Below, in pieces: positions 1 through 5,350 of a DNA stretch of 7,433 bases. Numbering within the stretch: the first letter of the stretch is position 1; every line of letters starts with the position of its first letter. Made by a program: the position numbers and the translations under genes. The notes beneath the pieces are model-generated. The model was not told the origin of the DNA, did not search any database, and worked only from the letters and a program-made list of their open reading frames with translations. Where the stretch lies: positions 1-7,433 of the forward strand of contig JAAXHX010000555.1 of assembly GCA_012270635.1 (NCBI GenBank). The letters are read 5' to 3'. Origin of the DNA: Dehalococcoidia bacterium. Lineage in GTDB: Bacteria > Chloroflexota > Dehalococcoidia > Plut-88900.

Positions 1-1088
1 CCGAGCTTTCGGAGCAGACCCGGGCCATCGAACAGGCAGGCTTCAACGGCATCTGGCTAGGGGAACATCACTTCGGCGGCGAGGGTATGGACTGCATTCC
101 CAACCCCCTTATGATCCTCTCTCATCTCGCCGCCCAGACCACCGCCATCAGGCTGGGCCTCGCCGCGGTAATCGTCCCCCAGTGGCACCCCCTGCGAATA
201 GCCGAAGACGTGGCCATGCTCGACCAGCTCAGCGGCGGCCGCGTCGAGTGCGGGGTCGGGCGGGGCATCTTCCCCCGAGAGCTCACCAACCTCAACATCG
301 ACGCCGACCGCCGCAACGACCGGAAGAACTGGCGTCTCTTCACCGAGACCGTAGAGATCATGAAAAAGGCCTGGACGGAGGACCCCTTCACCTGGGAGGG
401 CGAGTTCTACAATTTCCCCCATCCCGGCGTCCAGGACAGCCACGCCTGGCACCCCCGGGACCCTCGGTACCGGTCTGAGGCCGGCGAGTACATTGGCATG
501 TCCCTCCAGCCCAAGCCCCTCCAGACCCCCCACCCACCCCTCTGGAATGTGGTCGACAAGACGCCGGGCTTCGTCGTTGCCGCCGAGCTCGGGCTCAAAC
601 CCATGACCTGGCTCCGCGCCCGCAACGGGCTGCGGGAAGCCTTCTCCACCTACCAGGAGGCCGCTGCCCGAGTCAACGGACGACCCATGGCCCTCGGCGA
701 AGACTGCGCCCTGCTCCGAACCACCTTCGTCGCCGAGACCATGGAGGAAGCCCGCAGAATCGCCGAGGAACCCCTAAACCACCTCTGCAAGTACGTCGGC
801 GGCGTCCGCGCCCGCTCCATCTACCTGGACCCGGGCGAGGAGTTGACCGATGAGGACAATGCCAAATCCTGGTTCGACTTCCTCATGGACAAGGAGCACA
901 TCCTCATCGGAGACCCGGAGTTCGTCGCCGAGAAGATCCGGGCTATCGGTCGGGAGTACAAGCTGGAGAGCTTGTTGACCCTCATGGCCATGCCGGGCCT
1001 GGCCCACGCCGACGTGATGCGCTCCATAGAGCTCTTCGCCGAAAGGGTCATGCCCCTCGTCGAAGCATCCCAACCCGCCGTCGGCTAG
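1..1088 (+). CDS. Luciferase-like (LLM class) flavin-dependent oxidoreductase, 5' truncated by window edge
   Basis: The reading frame is open from the first complete codon at position 3 to TAG at 1086-1088, giving 361 residues. The ATG at 87 is internal, because clear family sequence precedes it (AIEQAGFNGIWLGEHHF). About 25-30 N-terminal residues are probably missing. Seen: the EHHF motif at the end of an early TIM-barrel strand, then HPLRIAEDVAMLDQLSGGRV followed by GVGRG, a middle LQPKPLQTPHPPLW segment, and a C-terminal block with GDPEFVAEKI and a helix ending ERVMPLVE. This order is typical of the bacterial-luciferase/alkanal-monooxygenase superfamily, (beta/alpha)8 barrels that use reduced FMN or coenzyme F420. 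Cofactor and substrate cannot be told from sequence alone. The enzyme should be cytosolic, with no signal or membrane segment in the visible part. It converges on the heme-protein gene with only 10 bp between the stops. Family confidence is high; function is general. Confidence 0.93.
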   Translation, partial: ELSEQTRAIEQAGFNGIWLGEHHFGGEGMDCIPNPLMILSHLAAQTTAIRLGLAAVIVPQWHPLRIAEDVAMLDQLSGGRVECGVGRGIFPRELTNLNIDADRRNDRKNWRLFTETVEIMKKAWTEDPFTWEGEFYNFPHPGVQDSHAWHPRDPRYRSEAGEYIGMSLQPKPLQTPHPPLWNVVDKTPGFVVAAELGLKPMTWLRARNGLREAFSTYQEAAARVNGRPMALGEDCALLRTTFVAETMEEARRIAEEPLNHLCKYVGGVRARSIYLDPGEELTDEDNAKSWFDFLMDKEHILIGDPEFVAEKIRAIGREYKLESLLTLMAMPGLAHADVMRSIELFAERVMPLVEASQPAVG

Positions 1089-1104
1089 GGCACTGCCCCT
1101 AGCC
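1083..1104. terminator. Inverted repeat spanning both convergent stop codons, possible bidirectional terminator
   Basis: GGCTAGGG (1083-1090) is perfectly complementary to CCCTAGCC (1097-1104), with a six-base CACTGC loop between. The left arm contains the TAG stop of the oxidoreductase and the right arm contains the complement of the TAG stop of the heme-protein gene. The hairpin is symmetric, so it would form in either transcript. No T-run follows on either strand, so intrinsic termination is uncertain. It may instead act as a 3'-end stabiliser or a Rho-assisted stop. Confidence 0.5.
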
Positions 1105-1806
1105 CAGCATCTCCAGCGTCTCCTCGTGGCTCATGGACACGCACGTGAAGATCGGGGTGTCCTGCAGGGTATATGAACTGGCCTCCGTCCCGCGCAGATC
1201 CATCACCAGGTCCAGGAAGTCCGACGGGCTGTCCGTCTCGAACGAGACCATGAACTCCTGGTCATCCAGCCCGAAGGAGTAGCTGGTGTTGATCTTCACC
1301 GAGGGATATTTGTGACCCGTGCTTATGTGGGAGTCCATCATGCGCTGCCTGGTCGCCTTGTCCAGCGCATACCATGCCCGGGTCTTCACGAACGGGTAGA
1401 CAAACAGGTACTTGCCCCCCGTCGGGGTGATCTTCAGCCTGCTCCCCTCCTGTCCCGGGTGCCGGTGTTTCTCCGTGTATACCGACTTCCGGGTCATCGC
1501 CAGGTAGGAATAGGGGATGTCTAGGCGCCGACCCAGGCCCGTGGAAAGCAACGCCGCCGTCAGCCGCTGTATCGGCTCTAGCTGATCGCAAGCGTTCCAG
1601 ACCAGCAGGTCCGCGTCCCCCCTCGTCCCGACGGTGCTATAGCTCCTGACCATCATCCTGCCCGAAAACTCATCCAGGACGGCCAGGAACTGCCCCCGAC
1701 CCTGGGCCTTTTCACCGTCTGAAAGCCCTCGCCAGGACTTATCGGCCTTGAAGAACGTGTACTTGACGTATGACCTGCCGTTCGAATTGCTCACAATTTC
1801 TCCCAT
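1099..1806 (-). CDS. Chlorite dismutase / HemQ (coproheme decarboxylase) family heme protein
   Basis: 235 residues, in the usual size range of the family, a ferredoxin-like-fold heme b or coproheme enzyme. Members include chlorite dismutases and the coproheme decarboxylase ChdC/HemQ of the coproporphyrin-dependent heme pathway. Seen: KYLFVYPFVK (132-141), which keeps the Tyr (137) and Lys (141) spaced as in ChdC; a helix RQRMMDSHISTG whose His160 fits the proximal heme ligand; and GLDDQEFMVSFETD (179-192). The residue after the conserved VK, normally Arg in chlorite dismutase and Gln in Firmicutes HemQ, is Ile172 followed by Asn173, so chlorite dismutation looks unlikely. The ATG at 1806 has only a weak AAGG upstream. 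A GTG at codon 5 (1792-1794) has GGGAG about 7 bases ahead and could be the true start, giving 231 residues. The protein is probably cytosolic. Family is confident; exact reaction is open. Confidence 0.88.
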   Translation of the reverse strand: MGEIVSNSNGRSYVKYTFFKADKSWRGLSDGEKAQGRGQFLAVLDEFSGRMMVRSYSTVGTRGDADLLVWNACDQLEPIQRLTAALLSTGLGRRLDIPYSYLAMTRKSVYTEKHRHPGQEGSRLKITPTGGKYLFVYPFVKTRAWYALDKATRQRMMDSHISTGHKYPSVKINTSYSFGLDDQEFMVSFETDSPSDFLDLVMDLRGTEASSYTLQDTPIFTCVSMSHEETLEMLG

Positions 1807-1854
1807 TTATCAGACCTTAGCGCCCACCCCAGTCATCTCCCGAAACCCATCCCT

Positions 1855-1906
1855 CCTCCGTCATCCCGCCTCCCCCTCCGTCATTCCGGCCCCCGAGCCG
1901 GAATCC
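1855..1906. repeat. GTCATTCCGGC-type intergenic palindromic repeat with degenerate copy
   Basis: ATTCCGGC (1883-1890) and GCCGGAAT (1897-1904) form a perfect 8-bp inverted repeat with a CCCCGA loop, flanked by GTC on the left and CCA on the right. This matches the general form of the widespread intergenic GTCATTCC(C/G)GC...GC(C/G)GGAATCCA repeats (dRS3/REP-like). The 10-mer CCTCCGTCAT occurs at 1855-1864 and again at 1875-1884, a 20-bp period. A further GTCATCTCCCG near 1832 suggests decayed copies. It lies between the metallopeptidase and heme-protein genes, as such repeats usually do. Confidence 0.6.
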
Positions 1907-1975
1907 ATTCCCTTATCCCTTGTACCGTAGCCATCCAAACACCTCTTCATTGCCCCCATGCCGATAACCCCTCGG

Positions 1976-2004
1976 ATTCTACACATTCCAGAGGCCCACC
2001 ACAA
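1976..2004 (-). promoter_or_regulatory. Possible sigma70-type promoter for the heme-protein gene
   Basis: On the minus strand, TTGTGG (complement of 1999-2004) is followed after exactly 17 bases by TAGAAT (complement of 1976-1981), five of six matches to TATAAT. The -35 box is weak, with only TTG matching. If used, the transcript would start near 1969 and have a leader of about 160 nt that contains the palindromic repeat. Readthrough from the upstream operon is an alternative. Confidence 0.35.
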
Positions 2005-2022
2005 AGCCATCCGGCATCGCGG

Positions 2023-4212
2023 TTAGCCCCCGCCGAACCCCTCCCCAATCACCTGTTCCAGCAGCGTCCCGTCCTCCTTCCCCTCCACCGTCGACACCGC
2101 CTTCTCCAGAGTCTCCCGGTATGCTTCGAGGAAGTCTCCATCGACGTTCCCCACCAAGACCTCCTCCCGGTACTTCTGGATTGCCCCTTTCAGCATCCGG
2201 CCGAGCCCCGAAGGCCCGTTTATCCTGAGCAACCCCAAAAGGAACTCCCCGTCCCGTTGTAGGGATATCCTCTGCTCCGGGTACTCCCGAGACCGCTCCA
2301 AATCGTAGGCGAAGTAGGCCAGGGATTCGTAGACTGTCTCGTCCTCCCCCCGAGCCCACAGCCCCGTCACTATCCTGGCAGCGAAGTCAGGGTCGTAATA
2401 GGCAATCCTATACACCAGCCGAGCCGGGGGTACGCGCACGGGCCCCGACTCCAATACCAGGTCCAGCGTCCCATCCAAATCCGAGCCCAGGATTGCTAAG
2501 GCCTCCCCCGGCTTGTATTCGATGAACTCCAACACTCGTGGCCTGACTTCCTTGATAATCGCCAGCGTCCCCTCCGGGTCCTGCTTACCCCTGGCCGCGA
2601 GCCGGTCATAAGCCTCCTCATTGGTCCTCTCATCGAGGACAAAGTTCCCGGAGCTGTTATCGAACAGGGTCTTCAGCCCTGCCGTGAAGTCCTCTTTCCC
2701 GGCGTTTTTACTGATCCCCAAGGCATCCACGAGTTGAGCGGGCTCCACTCTTTGCCGGGCTTGGGCCGGACTCAGCCTGAGCAGATCGGTCGCGGCCTCA
2801 TCGGTTATCCTCGCCATGATCGCTTCGGCAGTCTGCCTGTCCGTGCCGAATAGGAGTTCGAGGACTGTGTCCGCGTCCTGCTGGAGCTTTGTGGAATCAC
2901 TTTGGCCCGGCGACGCCAGGCGCTGTTCCAGCGCCCGAGCCCCCGTCGCCGGGTCCTCCCTCCCCACCTCGATGATCGACTCCACGGCCCCGATGAAACG
3001 ACGCAGATCTTCCACGAAGGCGCCGGCGCCCTTCGGCAGGTCTTGGATGGGAGTTCCTTCCCGGGGGCCCAGTACCGCCAGCAGAAGACGGTTATCTAGG
3101 ATTGGCAGGAAATTGTAGAGGAACGGCTCCTCTTGGAGACGCTCATCCAAGTAATCTACCGCCTCGTCATGCCCCAACCCCGTCGCCGACTCCAGTGCCC
3201 GAAACGACGAGACTATCAGACCGTCCGTATCCGGTGTCTCGTAGTCTTCCACCACGTCGGGATATCGCTTGTGCAGGGCGAACATCTCCCGCAGGTAGCT
3301 TCTCCAGTACGGAAACCCCCGGTCGACGTTCACCGCATCCTTTAGGCTGTCGTCATCGTTGAGCACGGTGTCAAACTGCTCCACGAAATCGATCAGCCTT
3401 CGTCTCTCCTCCCCGACCAATATCCCCTTTGTCTCTTCATCCAGATCCGTACCGCCATCCTTATCCACCGCCGGATACGCATCCTTCGGTATGTGGGCAG
3501 GGGGAAGATAGGTGTCTACGAGACGTTTGTCCTCGGGGCTCAGCCTTGAGTACCACTCCAGCAGGTCGGCCCATGTTTCGTGCTCGCCGTCGGACAGATA
3601 CCGGTCGAAATACTTTCGGAGAATGGGCGGGACGAGACCCAGGTCTCCCGCCGTCAACCTGGGAATGTCGGCTTCACCCGTATGGGTCAGGTCCGGGAAC
3701 CGGCCCTTGTCGAGGTTTGGGAAGTTCCTGAACCGTTCTCTCAGGGGTTCGTACCGGTCGGGGGGCTGCAACATGAAATGGCGCAAGTCGGCGTGGTATT
3801 GAGTCATGGCCGTGGATGTCGTCTCCCCACCCCTCACTTCCCAGGACAGTTCCGGGCGTCCCGTTACCGGAAAAGCACCCCAGTAGGCGTGCCCCAACTC
3901 ATGCGCCACGACCCCCGGCCTCGCCTGCCCCAGACCTGTGAACCCCCGATACCCCGTGCTCCCGAACCACGCCGGCCGTCCTTCCATCCGGCGTACGTCC
4001 AAGGAGGAGATCATGTCCTGGCCTTCAGCCGTGATGCCGAACAACGCGGCATAGGCGTTCAGCCGGGCCTGCACCCAGTCCCCCTCATCCTCCACCTCTT
4101 CCGTTTCCAGCCCGCAAGCCGAAGCCGAGGCCAGCGCCACAAACGCCAATATGGTGAAGAGCCCCTTGGCCCCGGGCCCGACCCCTGGACGGCGCCCGCG
4201 GCCCCCGGTCAA
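2023..4212 (-). CDS. Predicted exported/lipoprotein gluzincin-type zinc metallopeptidase, family unrecognised
   Basis: 729 residues. The N-terminus has basic residues (R5, R7, R8, K16), a hydrophobic core (about 18-30) and Ala-Ser-Ala-Cys at 30-33. Cys33 is the only cysteine I see, which supports a lipoprotein, although Ala rather than Leu at -3 makes the lipobox imperfect. HELGH at 104-108 supplies two zinc-ligand histidines and the catalytic Glu105. HETWAD at 211-216 offers Glu212 as third ligand in an ExxAD context; Glu130 (GGETTSTAM) is an alternative. An acidic DKDGGTDLDEE run (250-260) could bind calcium. Residues ~260-729 are charged, apparently alpha-helical and without recognised domains. 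The start is TTG (4210-4212), overlapping the dehydrogenase stop as TTGA. No other plausible start precedes the signal segment, so translation is probably coupled. Stop is TAA at 2023-2025. Substrate is unknown; the peptidase call rests on motifs only. Confidence 0.8.
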   Translation of the reverse strand: MTGGRGRRPGVGPGAKGLFTILAFVALASASACGLETEEVEDEGDWVQARLNAYAALFGITAEGQDMISSLDVRRMEGRPAWFGSTGYRGFTGLGQARPGVVAHELGHAYWGAFPVTGRPELSWEVRGGETTSTAMTQYHADLRHFMLQPPDRYEPLRERFRNFPNLDKGRFPDLTHTGEADIPRLTAGDLGLVPPILRKYFDRYLSDGEHETWADLLEWYSRLSPEDKRLVDTYLPPAHIPKDAYPAVDKDGGTDLDEETKGILVGEERRRLIDFVEQFDTVLNDDDSLKDAVNVDRGFPYWRSYLREMFALHKRYPDVVEDYETPDTDGLIVSSFRALESATGLGHDEAVDYLDERLQEEPFLYNFLPILDNRLLLAVLGPREGTPIQDLPKGAGAFVEDLRRFIGAVESIIEVGREDPATGARALEQRLASPGQSDSTKLQQDADTVLELLFGTDRQTAEAIMARITDEAATDLLRLSPAQARQRVEPAQLVDALGISKNAGKEDFTAGLKTLFDNSSGNFVLDERTNEEAYDRLAARGKQDPEGTLAIIKEVRPRVLEFIEYKPGEALAILGSDLDGTLDLVLESGPVRVPPARLVYRIAYYDPDFAARIVTGLWARGEDETVYESLAYFAYDLERSREYPEQRISLQRDGEFLLGLLRINGPSGLGRMLKGAIQKYREEVLVGNVDGDFLEAYRETLEKAVSTVEGKEDGTLLEQVIGEGFGGG

Positions 4213-5207
4213 CCCATCTTCGCCCTTACGTCCCGGGCCTCGGGGTTCGGCGTATTGGGCAGGGGCTCCCCATTCAGGCCCGCCAATAGGTTGTCGACGG
4301 CCATGAGCGACATCTTAGTGCGCGTCACCACGCTGCCGCTGGCGATGTGCGGGGCGACAATGACGTTCTCCAGAGTCAGCAGGGGGTCGTCCATCGAGAT
4401 TGGCTCCACCTCAGTTACGTCCAGACCCGCCGCCGCTATCGTCCCGTCTTTCAGGGCCTGGTACAGGGCCGCCTGGTCTACCACCGGGCCCCTGGAAGTG
4501 TTCACCAACACCGACGTCGACTTCATCGCCGAGAGAGTTTCGGAGTTGATGAGGTGCCGGGTCTCGGGGGTCAGGTTGACGTGCACGCTCACGAAATCCG
4601 CCTGGGCCAGAAGGTCCTTCAGCTGGGCGCAATACGTTGCGTCGTATGCCTTCTCCATGGCCTCGTTCCGAAATATGTCGTAGTAGGCGATGTTCATCCC
4701 GAAACCCTTGGCCCGCTTGGCCATCTCCACCCCAATGCGCCCAAACCCGATTATCCCCAGCGTCGAGCCGTGAATGTCCTGTCCCAGCAGCACCATCGGG
4801 CCCCAGGTCTTCCAGTTGCCGGCCCTCGTGTACCGGTCCCCTTCCACCACCCTTCGGCCCGCCGCCATCAGCAGGGCAAAGGCGAAGTCCGCCGTCGTCT
4901 CGGTCAGGACTCCCGGGGTGTTGCCCACCGGGATTCCCCGCTTGGTCGCCTCTGCTACGTCTATGTTGTCGAAGCCCACGGCCATGTTGCTCACCACCCG
5001 AAGGTTCGGCGCCGCATCGAAAAGCTCGGCGTCTATCTTCTCGGTCAGCAGGCAGTACAGCCCGTCGATGTCCCGGACCTCCTGCAGAAGCACGTTCCGG
5101 GGCGGCGGCATCTCCGAGTCCCAGTACTTCATGTCCGTCGCTTCTCTCAACCTGTCGACGGCTTCATCGAATATCTGTCTGGTTACGTAAATCTTGGGTT
5201 TGGCCAT
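4209..5207 (-). CDS. D-2-hydroxyacid dehydrogenase, glyoxylate/hydroxypyruvate reductase-like
   Basis: 332 residues, a normal full length for the NAD(P)-dependent D-isomer-specific 2-hydroxyacid dehydrogenases. Such enzymes interconvert 2-ketoacids (glyoxylate, hydroxypyruvate and similar) and D-2-hydroxyacids in the cytosol. Seen: an N-terminal substrate-binding half with SNMAVGFDNID (73-83) and GIPVGNTPGVLTE (91-103); the Rossmann motif GFGRIG (154-159); the catalytic set Arg239 in NTSRGPVVD, Glu268 in DVTEVEP and His287 in APHIAS. The Arg-to-Glu spacing of 29 matches phosphoglycerate dehydrogenase. There is no C-terminal ACT domain, so it is not a long-form SerA. The residue after YYD at the end of the second beta strand favours NAD(H), by inference. 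ATG at 5205-5207 has a strong GGAGGT five bases upstream. It is first in an operon with the metallopeptidase and divergent from the MmgE/PrpD gene. Exact substrate is not determined. Confidence 0.93.
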   Translation of the reverse strand: MAKPKIYVTRQIFDEAVDRLREATDMKYWDSEMPPPRNVLLQEVRDIDGLYCLLTEKIDAELFDAAPNLRVVSNMAVGFDNIDVAEATKRGIPVGNTPGVLTETTADFAFALLMAAGRRVVEGDRYTRAGNWKTWGPMVLLGQDIHGSTLGIIGFGRIGVEMAKRAKGFGMNIAYYDIFRNEAMEKAYDATYCAQLKDLLAQADFVSVHVNLTPETRHLINSETLSAMKSTSVLVNTSRGPVVDQAALYQALKDGTIAAAGLDVTEVEPISMDDPLLTLENVIVAPHIASGSVVTRTKMSLMAVDNLLAGLNGEPLPNTPNPEARDVRAKMG

Positions 5208-5212
5208 CGGTG

Positions 5213-5241
5213 ACCTCCGGCAAATGTATTGCGCTATTCTA
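5213..5241 (-). promoter_or_regulatory. Shine-Dalgarno and possible -10 box for the dehydrogenase operon
   Basis: GGAGGT (complement of 5213-5218) lies five bases before the dehydrogenase ATG and fixes its start. Further upstream, TAGAAT (complement of 5236-5241) matches the -10 consensus in five of six positions and would give a leader of about 20 nt. I find no convincing -35 at 16-18 bp, so the promoter may be activator-dependent or misassigned. The ribosome site is confident; the -10 is tentative. Confidence 0.4.
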
Positions 5242-5274
5242 CCTTTCGCTCTTCGCCTTTGCTACTCCGACGCC

Positions 5275-5303
5275 TTGAACCGACGCCCAACATCCCCGAT
5301 AAT
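5275..5303 (+). promoter_or_regulatory. Sigma70-type promoter for the MmgE/PrpD gene
   Basis: TTGAAC (5275-5280) and GATAAT (5298-5303) are separated by exactly 17 bases. They match the consensus in four of six and five of six positions. The predicted transcription start near 5310 leaves a leader of about 40 nt before the ATG. It lies within the 143-bp divergent region shared with the dehydrogenase operon. Confidence 0.55.
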
Positions 5304-5336
5304 GACCCCCAACACGCCGCCTTATTGTCTACCTTG

Positions 5337-5345
5337 GGAGGAGGG
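5337..5345 (+). promoter_or_regulatory. Strong ribosome binding site for the MmgE/PrpD gene
   Basis: GGAGGAGGG ends five bases before ATG 5351. This nearly ideal Shine-Dalgarno sequence supports the chosen start. Confidence 0.75.
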
Positions 5346-5350
5346 ACGCC

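Noticed and set aside
250..1000. CRISPR array, insertion sequence, tRNA or phage signature anywhere in the window
   Set aside because: I scanned the sequence and open frames by eye and saw no regularly spaced repeats, transposase or integrase motifs, or tRNA cloverleaf; the region given here is ordinary coding sequence.
1099..1806. Functional chlorite dismutase (perchlorate respiration)
   Set aside because: The conserved distal Arg appears absent and no perchlorate-reduction genes are nearby, so only the broader family is called.
1748..1930. Plus-strand 60-codon open frame over the repeat region
   Set aside because: It begins antisense inside the heme-protein gene and its end translates the palindromic repeat; no ribosome site or recognisable motif supports it.
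3580..4683. Plus-strand open frame of 367 codons
   Set aside because: It runs antisense across the end of the dehydrogenase and the start of the metallopeptidase, is Pro/Arg-rich with no family motif, and both minus-strand genes have firm motif support.
4347..5213. Plus-strand open frame of 288 codons
   Set aside because: It is antisense to the dehydrogenase, His/Arg/Pro-rich, and without recognisable domain; typical GC-rich shadow frame.
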